Shown: piece after piece, positions 15,823-24,707 of the stretch | Layout: the number at the start of each line of letters is the position of its first letter | Numbering within the stretch: the first letter of the stretch is position 1 | Assembly (NCBI GenBank): GCA_016192845.1 | Contig: JACPTI010000051.1 | Location: forward strand, 1-64,000 | Direction of reading: 5' to 3' | Origin: Acidobacteriota bacterium | GTDB lineage: Bacteria; Acidobacteriota; Vicinamibacteria; Vicinamibacterales; UBA2999 | DNA length: 64,000 bases | Program-made: the position numbers and the translations under genes | The notes under the pieces: generated by a model | Seen by the model: only the letters and a program-made list of their open reading frames with translations | The model's database searches: none | Told to the model about the DNA's origin: nothing

Positions 15823-17313
15823 ATGATCCAGAATCGCCGGGAGTTCCTGAAGGCCACCGCCGTCACGTGGGCCCTCGCCTCGCTTTCCAGAGCGTCGGCC
15901 CCCGGGCAGACCGTCGCAGCCGGCGACGACCTGGCCTGGCTGTCGCTGGCGGAGGCGAGCGAGCTCGTACGGAAGCGCGAGGTGTCGTCGCTGGATCTCA
16001 CCCGCGCGTGCCTGGCCCGCATCGAGCGGCTGAATCCTCGGCTGAATGCGTTCATTACCATCACCACCGAGCGGGCGCTGAAGGACGCAAAGGCAGCCGA
16101 CACCGAGATCACCCAGGCGCGGTGGCGCGGGCCGCTGCACGGGATCCCCATCGCGCTGAAGGATCTGGTCGACACGGCCGGCGTACGGACGACGGCCGCA
16201 AGCGCCATCTTTGCCAACCGGGTGCCGCGCGAGGACGCCGAAGTCGTCCGCCGGCTCAGGGACGCGGGGGCCGTGATGCTGGGCAAGCTGAACATGCACG
16301 AGTTTGCCTACGGCGACAGCTCCGCGCAAAGCCACTTCGGCCCGGTGCGCAACCCATGGGATCTGGAGCGCGTGACCGGCGGATCGTCCGGCGGATCGGC
16401 CGCGGCGGTTGCGGCGGGCCTCTGCTACGCCGCCCTGGGCTCCGACACCGGCGGCTCGATTCGGCAGCCGGCCGCCTACTGCGGAATCGTGGGGCTCAAG
16501 CCGACCTACGGCCTGGTCAGCACGCGCGGCGTCGTGCCGCTGTCGTGGTCGCTCGATCACGTCGGGCCCATGTGCCGCCGGGTGGCGGACGCGGCGCTCG
16601 CGCTGCAGCCGATCGCGGGCTACGACCCGCTCGAGACGAACAGCCTGGCGGCGACGCCTCCCGATTACGCCGCCGCGCTCCGCGAGCGCGTGTCGGATCT
16701 GCGGCTGGGGATTCCACGGGCGGTCTTTTACGAACGGCTCGATCCCGAGATCGAGAGAGCCGTGACCGACGCCCTGCGGGTGCTGGGGCGGCTGACCAGG
16801 ACGACCGGAGACGTGCAGCTGCCGCAGTACAAGATGCTGCCGATCGTCGGTGCGGAGGCGTACACGTTTCATGCGCCCTACTTCACCAAGACGCCGGAGC
16901 GGTATCAGCCGATGACGCGCCGGCGGCTCGAGGCCGGCTCGCGCGTCACGGCGGCCGCCTACATCGAGGCGCGCCGCGAGCTCGACCGACTCCGCCGGGC
17001 CGTTGTCGAGGTCTTCAAGACGGTCGACCTCCTCGTGACGCCGACGACGCCGGTCCTGCCCGTGACGGTACAGGAAGCGCTCAACGATCCCGGCACCCCT
17101 CCGCCGGGCGGCGTCGCGCCGTCACTGCGTAACACCCAGCCGTTCGACATCTACGGGTTGCCGTGCATTTCGGTGCCATGCGGCTTCACCCGCAGCGGGC
17201 TGCCGATCGGCCTCTCGATCAGCGGACCGCATCTCGGCGAAGGCCTGGTGCTGGCGCTGGCGCACGCCTACGAGCAGGCGACGGAGTGGCATCGGCGGCG
17301 ACCGCCGGTGTAA
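15823..17313 (+). CDS. Tat-exported amidase-signature enzyme
   Basis: 496 residues. N-terminal [10 protein letters not shown] is a twin-arginine export signal, so the enzyme is probably periplasmic. The Ser-cisSer-Lys triad of the amidase-signature family is intact: Lys113 in [10 protein letters not shown], the cis-serine in GGSSGGS (about 187-192) and nucleophile Ser212 in [10 protein letters not shown]. It resembles GatA but the export signal and lack of gatB/gatC argue for a hydrolase acting on an external amide. Monocistronic, ATG start. Confidence 0.88.
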   Translation: MIQNRREFLKATAVTWALASLSRASAPGQTVAAGDDLAWLSLAEASELVRKREVSSLDLTRACLARIERLNPRLNAFITITTERALKDAKAADTEITQARWRGPLHGIPIALKDLVDTAGVRTTAASAIFANRVPREDAEVVRRLRDAGAVMLGKLNMHEFAYGDSSAQSHFGPVRNPWDLERVTGGSSGGSAAAVAAGLCYAALGSDTGGSIRQPAAYCGIVGLKPTYGLVSTRGVVPLSWSLDHVGPMCRRVADAALALQPIAGYDPLETNSLAATPPDYAAALRERVSDLRLGIPRAVFYERLDPEIERAVTDALRVLGRLTRTTGDVQLPQYKMLPIVGAEAYTFHAPYFTKTPERYQPMTRRRLEAGSRVTAAAYIEARRELDRLRRAVVEVFKTVDLLVTPTTPVLPVTVQEALNDPGTPPPGGVAPSLRNTQPFDIYGLPCISVPCGFTRSGLPIGLSISGPHLGEGLVLALAHAYEQATEWHRRRPPV

Positions 17314-17324
17314 CGACAGCATGC

Positions 17325-17330
17325 TATTCT
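17325..17330 (+). promoter_or_regulatory. -10 box, leaderless spacing to Uma2 gene
   Basis: TATTCT with six bases to the GTG at 17337. Confidence 0.5.
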
Positions 17331-17336
17331 CGCGAC

Positions 17337-17906
17337 GTGGCCCAGCCCGAGCGCCCCCGGCGACCCGCAACCTACGAAGACCTGCTGAAGGTGCCCGACC
17401 ACTTAGTGGCCGAGATTCTCGACGGCGAGCTGTATGTCTCGCCGCGTCCTGCGCCGCGGCACGCCGATGCGAGCTCTGGCTTGGGCGGCGCGCTACGCGG
17501 ACCGTTCGATCGCGGCCGGGGCGGCCCGGGCGGCTGGCGCATCCTGGACGAACCGGAGCTGCATCTCGGTCCGGATGTGCTCGTGCCCGACATCGCCGGT
17601 TGGCGGCGGGAGCGGCTCCCCACATTGCCTGAAGAGGCCTACTTCTCGCTCGCACCCGATTGGATCTGCGAAGTCGTATCGCCGTCGACGGCAGCGATGG
17701 ACCGCGTCAAGAAGCTGTCGATCTATGCACGGGAACGCGTCAGCCACGCATGGCTTGTCGATCCGATCGCCCGCACGCTGGAAGTACTGCGTTTGGAGGG
17801 TAGCCGCTGGACGATCGTCGCGACATGGTCGGGAATTGTGACGGTGCAGGCGGAACCTTTCGACGCGATCGATTTGGACCTGTCACTGCTCTGGGAAGAC
17901 ACGTAG
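17337..17906 (+). CDS. Uma2-family restriction-endonuclease-like protein
   Basis: 189 residues. PD-(D/E)XK fold of the Uma2/DUF820 group: ILDGELYVSP, then LDEPELHLG, the catalytic-type DVLVPDIAGW (about 80-90), CEVVSPST (about 111-118) and the following lysine in DRVKKLSIYA. The family is multi-copy in cyanobacteria and some Acidobacteriota; biological role is unclear. Start GTG at 17337 is directly downstream of a -10 box, consistent with a leaderless message. Confidence 0.85.
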   Translation: MAQPERPRRPATYEDLLKVPDHLVAEILDGELYVSPRPAPRHADASSGLGGALRGPFDRGRGGPGGWRILDEPELHLGPDVLVPDIAGWRRERLPTLPEEAYFSLAPDWICEVVSPSTAAMDRVKKLSIYARERVSHAWLVDPIARTLEVLRLEGSRWTIVATWSGIVTVQAEPFDAIDLDLSLLWEDT

Positions 17907-18423
17907 CAACTCGGGTAGGATTTCCCCGCTCGCTGGCTCCTTGCCATGCCCCTGTCCGGCGGCACTCGCCTCGGACCGTATGAGATTGTCGCCCTCGTCG
18001 GCGCGGGCGGCATGGGTGAAGTCTATCGCGCGCGCGACACGAAGCTCGGGCGCGCGGTGGCGGTCAAGGTGCTGCCGGAGGTGTTCGCCCTTGACTCCGA
18101 GCGGGTCGCACGGTTCGAGCGCGAAGCCAAGGTGCTGGCCTCGCTGAATCATCCCCACATCGCCGTGCTCCATGGGATGGAAGAAGCCGACGGCCGGCAC
18201 TTCCTCATCATGGAGCTCGTGGAAGGGGAGACGCTGGCCGAGCGGCTCCGCCGTGGCGCGCTGCCGGTGGAGCAGACGCTGGCCCTCGCCATTCAGATTG
18301 CCGACGCGCTCGAGGCCGCGCACGAGAAGGGCGTCGTCCACCGAGACCTGAAGCCCGCGAACATCAAAATCACGCCTGACGAGCAGGTGAAGGTGCTCGA
18401 CTTTGGGCTCGCCAAGCTCGCCC

Positions 18424-18458
18424 AGGCCTCAGGCCTCGGGCCCCAGGCCCCAGTAGGT
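18424..18458. repeat. 7-bp repeat inside kinase activation loop
   Basis: Units aggcctc, aggcctc, gggcccc, aggcccc, agtaggt are translated between DFG and the SPE motif. Confidence 0.8.
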
Positions 18459-18476
18459 GCCGGCCTTCAGGCCGGC
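18459..18476. repeat. TTCA-loop hairpin inside kinase activation loop
   Basis: GCCGGCC, TTCA, GGCCGGC, directly following the heptamer units and translated as AGLQAG. Confidence 0.8.
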
Positions 18477-20692
18477 CCAACTGCTGCGACGCATTCGCCA
18501 ACGCTGAGCCTGATGGCGACACAGGCGGGCGTGATCCTGGGCACTGCCGCCTACATGTCGCCGGAGCAGGCGAAAGGAGCGCCGGCTGATTACCGCGGCG
18601 ATGTGTTCGCGTTCGGCTGCGTGCTGTACGAGATGCTGACCGGCCGCCGGGCGTTTGCGGGCGACAGCGCCCCTGAGATCCTGGCGTCAGTGCTCGCGCG
18701 CGAGCCCGACGCCTCCGCGCTCCCACCGAATGTCACTCCCCGGCTGTGGGAGTTCTTGCGGCGGTGTTTGGACAAGAACCCGAAGCGGCGGTGGCAGGCC
18801 GTCGGCGATCTTCGGCTGGAGCTCGAGGCAATCGCGGTGGCACCATACACGCAGTCCGTAGCCGCAGCGGTTCTCACCCGGGCTGAGCCACTGCGGCGGC
18901 GGCTGGTGCTCTTCAGCGCGCCAGCGCTCGTCCTCGGCGCAGTGATTGCCGGCACCGGCGTGTGGCTCTCAACGCGCTCACCCGCGCCACGCGTCACCCG
19001 ATTGGCCATTACGACGTCTGCCGCGGCAGCGCCGACCATGAACGGCATCAACCGCGACCTTGCCATCCTGACGGTTCCCGGGTCATCTACGTAGGTGCCA
19101 ACGCCACGCAGCTCTTCGTGCGTGCGCTCGAGGCGATCGAGCCGATGGCGGTGTTCAAGGGCGCTCCGCGGGAGCCGTTCGTGTCGCCGGACGGTCAGTG
19201 GATCGGCTTCGTGGACGGGACGACGTCGCTGAGGAAGGTGGCGATAACCGGCGGGCCGGTTGTCATGATTGCAGGCATGGACGGCACCACCCGCGGAGCG
19301 ACGTGGCTACCGGACGAGACGATCATTTTCGCCACCACTGCCTCAACCACAGGACTGCAGCGCGTCTCCGCGGCGGGCGGCACCCCGATGGTGCTCACGC
19401 GCCCCAACCGCGACCAGGGAGAAGTCGATCACCTGTGGCCCGAGTCGTTGCCCGGCGGTCGCGCCGTGCTTTTCACGATCACTGCGGTCGGGGGCACTCT
19501 CGACGCTGCGCAGATCGCGGTGCTCGACCTCCAGACGGGAGCCCGGAAAGTCCTGATCCGGGGCGGGACTCACGCGCACTATCTCGCGAGCGGCCATCTG
19601 ATGTACGCCGCCGCCGGGACCCTGTGGGCGGCTGCCTTTGACCTCGCGCGTCTGGAGACGCGGGGCACGGCGGTGCCCGTCGTCCCCGAGGTGGTCACGA
19701 CGACGTTTGGCGCGGTCGATGCGGTGAGTGCGGCCAATGGCATCCTCGCGTACGTCGCGGGCGCAGGCGCCGTCGGCGCGCAGGGTACTCTGGTGTGGGT
19801 GGACCTTCAGGGACAGGAGACGCCGATTGGCGCTCCGCCCCGGCCGTACGTGTATCCGCGGCTGGCGCCGGATGGCAGGCGCATGACACTTGTTCTTGGG
19901 GATCAGGAGCTTGACGTGTGGCTCTGGGACTTCGTCCGCAGAACACTCACACGGATCACGTTCGATCCTGGCGTTGATGCGCAACATGCGTGGACACCGG
20001 ACAGCCGGCGGCTGATCTTCAGCTCGGACCGGGCCGGTTCGCGCAACCTCTATTGGCAGGCAGTCGACGGGACCGGTACGGTCGAGCGGCTGACGGAAGG
20101 CCCCAACGAACAGAACATGACGGCTGTGTCCCCCGACGGCACGCGGCTGATCTTCGGAGAGACGCGACCAGCGACCGGCGTCGATATCATGCAGATGCAG
20201 ATCGACGGGGACCGCCGCGTGATGCCGCTGGTGCAGACCCCCTTTACGGAACAAAACGGAATCGTGTCGCCGGACGGCCGCTGGCTTGCGTACGAAGCGA
20301 ACGACTCGGGCCAGTTCGAGATCTACGTGCGGCCCTTTCCCGATGTCAACAGCGGACGGTGGCAAGTTTCCACAGGCGGCGGGACACGCCCGCTGTGGGC
20401 GCGCAACACGCGGGAACTCTTCTACGTGTCGCCTACTGGAGCGCTCATGCGTGTAGGGGTCGAGCCTGGCCCGGCGTGGGCGGCGACAACGCCCTCAGTG
20501 TTGCTGAAAGAAGGCTACTTCACCAGCGCAGCCGGCCTTTTCGGCCGGTCGTACGACGTCTCGCCCGACGGCCAGCGATTTCTGCTGATCAAATCGACGC
20601 CCAGCTCCGATCAAACCGCCGCCTCCCGTCCAAGTCTCATCATCGTACAGAACTGGTTCGAGGAGCTGAAGGCGCGCGTGCCGGCTCCGTGA

Positions 20693-21082
20693 TCAACCTG
20701 GTCGAATGAGTGCTTCGCACGATCGGACGAAGGCCCCCACCTGCTCTCGGAGGGACATCACTTCCTCGCTCGAAGGCTCGCTGAAGTCTCCATAATCGCT
20801 CGTCTGCCGCTTCTCAAATGCGCGAGGTAACGCACGTGCGGCGTCCGTCGCCATGAGTCCGGTGCGGACGAAGTGTTCCTGAAACAACGCAATCACGCCG
20901 CTGTGGCGGGACGAGTCAAGATTTCGCGTCGCGAGCAGCGCGCGAGCGGCATAGAACGCCGCATAGTACACACGGTTCAAGGCACCGCTGAACTGCCGCT
21001 GCTCAAGGAGGATATCTGCCTCGTGTAGTGCGCTGTGTGCGCGTGCGATCCGATGCAGAGCAAGCGCGTCCGAAGGGTTCAC
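20693..21082 (-). CDS. HEPN-domain toxin of a HEPN/MNT pair
   Basis: 129 residues, all-helical, UPF0332-like: RVYYAAFYAARALL then RNLDSSRHSGVIALFQEHFV with the Rx6H motif of HEPN ribonucleases and a following FVRTG. HEPN proteins of this type are toxins silenced by the neighbouring minimal nucleotidyltransferase. The GTG start overlaps the MNT stop (GTGA), giving coupled, antitoxin-first expression. It ends one base after the stop of the convergent kinase-TolB gene. Confidence 0.85.
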   Translation of the reverse strand: MNPSDALALHRIARAHSALHEADILLEQRQFSGALNRVYYAAFYAARALLATRNLDSSRHSGVIALFQEHFVRTGLMATDAARALPRAFEKRQTSDYGDFSEPSSEEVMSLREQVGAFVRSCEALIRPG

Positions 21083-21405
21083 AATGGCAGGCTCTCGCGA
21101 GCGACGGTCTTGAGGAACGGTGTCTCCCGCCAGACCGGATGAGTCAGAATCGCCGGCGTGACAACGCGCGGCGAGATATAGACGCCAAACTCGAGGTTGA
21201 CGTCGAACGCAATGTCGATGATGCGGTCCTCCAGCGGCACGCGCGACGTGTCCGGCTGCACGACGAGGAGCACGTCGATGTCCGACTCTGGTGTGGCCTC
21301 ACCTCGCGCTTCGGATCCGAACAGGCGCACGTCGACGACGCTGTCGAGCAGGGCCTGCCGGACTCGCTTCACGAACTCCGCCAGAGCGACGCGTCGGTTC
21401 GACAT
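21079..21405 (-). CDS. MNT nucleotidyltransferase antitoxin
   Basis: 108 residues. The motif LFGSEARGEATPESDIDVLL (about 29-48) is the GSx10DxD signature of minimal nucleotidyltransferases, which in characterised HEPN/MNT modules AMPylate and silence the toxin. The third carboxylate is probably D in IIDIAFD. It precedes and overlaps the HEPN gene. Its ATG lies back to back with a TATAAT that faces ttcA. Confidence 0.87.
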   Translation of the reverse strand: MSNRRVALAEFVKRVRQALLDSVVDVRLFGSEARGEATPESDIDVLLVVQPDTSRVPLEDRIIDIAFDVNLEFGVYISPRVVTPAILTHPVWRETPFLKTVARESLPL

Positions 21406-21419
21406 TGGCGCACACGCAG

Positions 21420-21425
21420 TATAAT
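21420..21425 (+). promoter_or_regulatory. -10 box upstream of ttcA
   Basis: TATAAT 90 bases before the ttcA ATG, in the divergent gap to the MNT gene. No convincing -35. The 5' leader would be about 84 bases. Confidence 0.4.
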
Positions 21426-21515
21426 CCCGTGGCTATCGCCAAGGCCCGCACTCCCTGGTGCTTTCGGAATTCGGATCTCCGTCTGGTTGATGGGCTGTTA
21501 CACTCTTAAGAAGGA

Positions 21516-22355
21516 ATGTCGTACCGCACTCCCCTCGAAGCCCGGATCGCCAAGAAGACGACCAAGGCCATCGTCGACTTCAATCTGATCGAAGACGGCG
21601 ACCGCGTCATGGTGGGCCTCTCGGGCGGCAAGGACAGCTGGGCGCTGATGCAGACGCTCGACCTGTTGCGGCAGCGCGCCCTCATCGACTTCTCGCTCGT
21701 CGCGGTCAACGTGAACTCCGGCTACAAGGACTTCAAGCACGACGTCATCGCGGAGACGTGCGAAGCGCGCGGCTGGGAGTACCGCATCGAGCACACCTCG
21801 ATCGGCGACGTCATGGACGACCTGCTCGAGTCCAACGCCACGCCGTGCTCGCTCTGCGCCCGCCTCCGACGGGGCGTGCTCTACCGGATTGCCACCGAGG
21901 TCGGCGCGACGAAGATTGCCCTCGGCCACCACCTGGACGACTTCATCGAAACGCTCCTGCTGAACCTCTTCTTCGCCGGGACGCTGAAGGCGATGCCCGC
22001 GCGGCTCGTCTCCGACAACGGCGAGCACGTCGTCATCCGCCCGCTCGTCTACGTGGGTGAGGGCGAGGCGCGGCTGTACACCAAGGAGTGCGGGCTGCCC
22101 ATCATCGGCTGCTGCTGCCCGGCCTGCGGCGACCTGAGCCTCCAGCGCCAGCGCGTCAAGCGCCTGGTCCTCGATCTCGAGCGCGAGCACCCGGGCGTCA
22201 AGCAGTCGATGCTCAAGGCGCTCGGCAACGTGATGCCGCGCCACCTCCTCGACACGCGTCTGAACCCGAGCGGCGAACTGCGCGACAGCGTCGCCCTGCG
22301 GCTCGAGGAGGAGGCGACCTCCTTGCTCCAGGTCCAGCCACTTCGGTCCGCCTGA
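21516..22355 (+). CDS. ttcA: tRNA 2-thiocytidine(32) synthetase TtcA
   Basis: 279 residues. ATP-pyrophosphatase with an iron-sulfur cluster that thiolates C32 of some tRNAs. P-loop LSGGKDS (about 34-40), cluster cysteines PCSLCARLRRG (about 110-120) and CCCPACGD, plus the strongly conserved ATKIALGHHLDDFIETLLLN. ATG at 21516 follows AAGAAGGA. The stop codon TGA is the loop of a hairpin repeat (22346-22363), so the last residues LRSA are repeat-derived. dtd follows after 19 bases. Confidence 0.92.
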   Translation: MSYRTPLEARIAKKTTKAIVDFNLIEDGDRVMVGLSGGKDSWALMQTLDLLRQRALIDFSLVAVNVNSGYKDFKHDVIAETCEARGWEYRIEHTSIGDVMDDLLESNATPCSLCARLRRGVLYRIATEVGATKIALGHHLDDFIETLLLNLFFAGTLKAMPARLVSDNGEHVVIRPLVYVGEGEARLYTKECGLPIIGCCCPACGDLSLQRQRVKRLVLDLEREHPGVKQSMLKALGNVMPRHLLDTRLNPSGELRDSVALRLEEEATSLLQVQPLRSA

Positions 22356-22363
22356 AGGCGGAC
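22346..22363. repeat. TTCA-family hairpin (TGAA orientation) supplying ttcA stop
   Basis: GTCCGCC (22346-22352), TGAA, GGCGGAC (22357-22363). The TGA of the loop is the ttcA stop codon. Confidence 0.9.
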
Positions 22364-22374
22364 GCGGCGTACGA

Positions 22375-22827
22375 ATGCGTGCCGTCATCCAGCGCGTGAC
22401 CGAGGCGCGCGTCCGGGTCGGCGACCGCCTCGCGGGTGAAATCGCACGCGGACTCCTCGTGCTCGTCGGCATCGGGCAGGACGATGGCCCCGACGACGCG
22501 CGGTACGTCGCAGGCAAGATTCGCGACGCCCGGATCTTCGAAGGCGGCGCAGGCAAGCCGATGGATCGATCGGTGGTCGACGTCGGCGGCGCCGTACTGG
22601 TCGTCTCACAGTTCACGCTCTACGGCGACATCCGCAAGGGACGGCGGCCGGCGTTCGACGCGGCCGCGCCGCCCGACCGTGCCCGTGCGCTCTATGAAGA
22701 TCTCGTGAGAGAATTGCGGGCGGTTCCGCTGCCGGTCGCCACCGGCCAGTTCCAGGCCATGATGCGCGTCGAGCTCGTGAACGACGGGCCTGTGACGATC
22801 CTCATCGACAGCAAGAAACAGTTTTGA
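22375..22827 (+). CDS. dtd: D-aminoacyl-tRNA deacylase
   Basis: 150 residues, normal length. Hydrolyses D-aminoacyl-tRNAs. The two signature motifs are present: SQFTLYGD (about 78-85) and NDGPVTI (about 136-142), whose Gly-cisPro enforces chiral proofreading. N-terminal MRAVIQRVTEARV is typical. ATG start; close behind ttcA, so a tRNA quality-control pair is likely co-transcribed. Confidence 0.95.
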   Translation: MRAVIQRVTEARVRVGDRLAGEIARGLLVLVGIGQDDGPDDARYVAGKIRDARIFEGGAGKPMDRSVVDVGGAVLVVSQFTLYGDIRKGRRPAFDAAAPPDRARALYEDLVRELRAVPLPVATGQFQAMMRVELVNDGPVTILIDSKKQF

Positions 22828-22858
22828 AACCTTCGATGCCGAATACGATCCCACCGAC

Positions 22859-22935
22859 GGGCCACAGGGACACAGAGACGCAGAGTCTGGCAAGACAAAG
22901 AAAACATCCTCTGTGCCTCTGTGCCTCTGTGGCCC
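22859..22935. repeat. Short-period degenerate repeat (CACAGAGAC / CTCTGTGCC), inverted halves
   Basis: Units like gacacagagacgcagag on the left face ctctgtgcctctgtgcctctgtgg on the right, giving an imperfect inverted repeat between dtd and the outer-membrane gene. The right half overlaps the proposed GTG start at 22929. Confidence 0.7.
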
Positions 22936-23801
22936 GTGGATGTGAGAGGCGGCGGACTCCAGCACCGGCGTGTGTCGTGCTCGCGATGCTGGTGTGGGCA
23001 CCGATGAGCGCGTCCGCGCAGCAGCGGCCGCTCGTCACCGAGGACCCCGAGACGATCGGCGCCGGACGCATGCTCATCGAGGCGGGGATCGACTACACCC
23101 GGGACGTCGAATATCCGGCGTCAGGGCTCACCGGCCATCTCCGGCGCTTTCCGCTCATCGGCATCAGCATGGGCATCGGCGACATCGGCGAGGTCCAGAT
23201 CGACGGCGGTCTGTACAACCGCCTCTCGATCACGGACCGCCGGCCTGCGCCGCTCGCCCACATGCTCGTCGTGCCCGGCAACACCACGTCGCACGTCGAG
23301 GATCTGGTGGTCGGCACGAAAGTCCGTCTCGTCTCCGAGGGTGCCTCGCGGCCGTCGCTGGGGCTGCGGTCGGCAACCAGGCTCCCGATGGCCTCCAACG
23401 AGAGCGGCCTGGGCCTCGATACGATGGACTTCTATTCGTCGCTCCTCGTCGCGAAGACGGTGCAGTCGGTGCGCTTCGTCGGGAACATCGGGCTCGGCAT
23501 TCTCGGCGACCCGACGCGCGGCGACCGGCAGAACGACGTGCTGACCTACGGGCTGTCGTTCGCCCGGGCCGTGTCGCAGAACGGGGAAGTCGTCGGCGAG
23601 ATCAACGGCCGGAAGGACACCCGCCGGGGGGAACCCCCGCCGGGCACGGAGTCGCGGAGCATGCTGCGCGTGGGTGCGCGCTACACCTCCGGGGCCTGGC
23701 GCGCCGACGGCGCGCTGCTGTTCGGACTCCTGAGCCAGGACCCGAGCTTCGGCGTCACCGCGGGCTTCACGTACGTGTTTCAGGCGTTCCCGGCACCATA
23801 G
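22929..23801 (+). CDS. Exported outer-membrane beta-barrel-like protein, start uncertain
   Basis: 290 residues from GTG 22929. The frame is open back to a TTG at 22824, but that stretch is repeat. The hydrophobic core VVLAMLVWAPMSASAQQ is a signal peptide. The mature chain, beginning RPLVTEDPETIGAGRMLIEAG, with many glycine/aromatic strands and final GVTAGFTYVFQAF, resembles transporter-like outer-membrane proteins with PLVTDD-type N-termini. No enzymatic motif. Function unknown. Confidence 0.7.
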   Translation: MARGCERRRTPAPACVVLAMLVWAPMSASAQQRPLVTEDPETIGAGRMLIEAGIDYTRDVEYPASGLTGHLRRFPLIGISMGIGDIGEVQIDGGLYNRLSITDRRPAPLAHMLVVPGNTTSHVEDLVVGTKVRLVSEGASRPSLGLRSATRLPMASNESGLGLDTMDFYSSLLVAKTVQSVRFVGNIGLGILGDPTRGDRQNDVLTYGLSFARAVSQNGEVVGEINGRKDTRRGEPPPGTESRSMLRVGARYTSGAWRADGALLFGLLSQDPSFGVTAGFTYVFQAFPAP

Positions 23802-23816
23802 TCGAACGTATGTAGC

Positions 23817-23834
23817 GTCCGGCTTCAGCCGGAC
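23817..23834. repeat. TTCA-loop hairpin, arms GTCCGGC
   Basis: GTCCGGC, TTCA, GCCGGAC, preceded by GTAGC. Lies after the barrel gene. Confidence 0.85.
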
Positions 23835-23860
23835 CACCAGGGGTCGGCCGCCGTTCACAG

Positions 23861-23878
23861 GTGCGGCTAAAGCCGGAC
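23861..23878. repeat. TTCA-family hairpin, inverse orientation, one mismatch
   Basis: GTGCGGC, TAAA, GCCGGAC. Together with 23817-23834 it forms a head-to-head pair that frames 26 bases before dapF. Confidence 0.75.
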
Positions 23879-23903
23879 ACTACGTGCTTCTGGGGAAGGC
23901 CGC

Positions 23904-24707
23904 GTGCGTGTCGTCAAAGCCCACGCTTACGGTAATGATTTCCTGTGCGTCGCGCTCGGCGACAGCCGGGCCGGCGGGCCGGCGCTCGCGCGCGCGCTGT
24001 GCGATCGCCATCGCGGGATCGGCGCCGACGGGCTGATCCTGTACGCCGTGCGCGACCGCGGCGCGACGATGACGCTGTTCAACGCCGACGGGAGCGCCGC
24101 CGAGCTGTCCGGGAACGGGCTCCGGTGCCTGGCGGCACTGGTGGCACGCGAGCAACAACTCGCCGCCAGGGCGGAAGTCAGCGTCGACACCGACGCCGGG
24201 ATCAAGCGGCTCGAGCTGATCGCGCGCGACGGCGAGCGATACACGTTCCGGGCGGCCCTCGGGCAGCCCGGGGACGTGCGTCAGGTCAGCATCCCGGTCG
24301 GCGGCGAGGCGCTCACCGCCACCGTGCTGCGCATGGGCAACCCGCAGTGTGTGATCCTGGGACCGCTGCCGGATGCCGAGCGGTTCAACCGGCTCGGGCC
24401 CGCCCTTGCGGCGCATCCGATGTTTCCGGCGGGCACGAACGTGGAGTTCGCGCACGTCGAGGCGCCCGACCGGGTGCGGATTCTCATCTGGGAGCGGGGC
24501 GTCGGGCCGACGGCCTCCTCCGGCACCGGGACGTGCGCGGCGGCCGTCGCTGCGGCAGCGCATGGCGGAGCGGCGCGGCAGGTCGACGTGGTCTCGCCTG
24601 GCGGCACGCAGCAGGTCGACTGGCGCAAGGACGGCGTGTATCTGACCGGGTGGGCCGAGATCATTCTGGAAGGGGAGTGGGTGCGTGGACAGCCAGTTGA
24701 AGCCTGA
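23904..24707 (+). CDS. dapF: Diaminopimelate epimerase
   Basis: 267 residues. Interconverts LL- and meso-diaminopimelate for lysine and peptidoglycan. The two catalytic cysteines are in SGNGLRC (Cys75) and SSGTGTC (Cys211); GNDF near the N-terminus and HRGIGADGL are also conserved. GTG start. The last 23 bases overlap the start of the SLC13 gene, suggesting coupling. Confidence 0.95.
   Translation: MRVVKAHAYGNDFLCVALGDSRAGGPALARALCDRHRGIGADGLILYAVRDRGATMTLFNADGSAAELSGNGLRCLAALVAREQQLAARAEVSVDTDAGIKRLELIARDGERYTFRAALGQPGDVRQVSIPVGGEALTATVLRMGNPQCVILGPLPDAERFNRLGPALAAHPMFPAGTNVEFAHVEAPDRVRILIWERGVGPTASSGTGTCAAAVAAAAHGGAARQVDVVSPGGTQQVDWRKDGVYLTGWAEIILEGEWVRGQPVEA

Larger units (their letters stand above)
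17946..20692 (+). pseudogene. Ser/Thr kinase-TolB propeller gene, frameshifted near 19066
   Basis: The kinase frame runs from ATG 17946 to a TAG at 19092-19094: glycine loop GAGGMGEVYRARD, AVKVLP lysine, HRDLKPANIK, DFG, LGTAAYMSPEQAKG and a membrane helix at about 320-340. The TolB-like propeller then continues in another frame from about 19067 (PDGSRVIYVG) with repeats such as SPDGQWIGF, TPDSRRLIFSSDRAG and SPDGRWLAYEAND to 20692. Restoring RDLAI-x-PDGSRVIYVG needs a one-base correction between about 19064 and 19068. The cause may be mutation, sequencing error or programmed shifting. Repeat-derived codons enlarge the activation loop. An intact protein would be a membrane kinase with an external sensor propeller. 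Confidence 0.85.

Noticed and set aside
21429..21509. A 26-codon leader ORF (GTG, VAIAKARTPWCFRNS...) just upstream of ttcA
   Set aside because: The TATAAT ends only three bases before the GTG, so transcription would start inside or after the start codon; no ribosome site and no attenuator structure support it.
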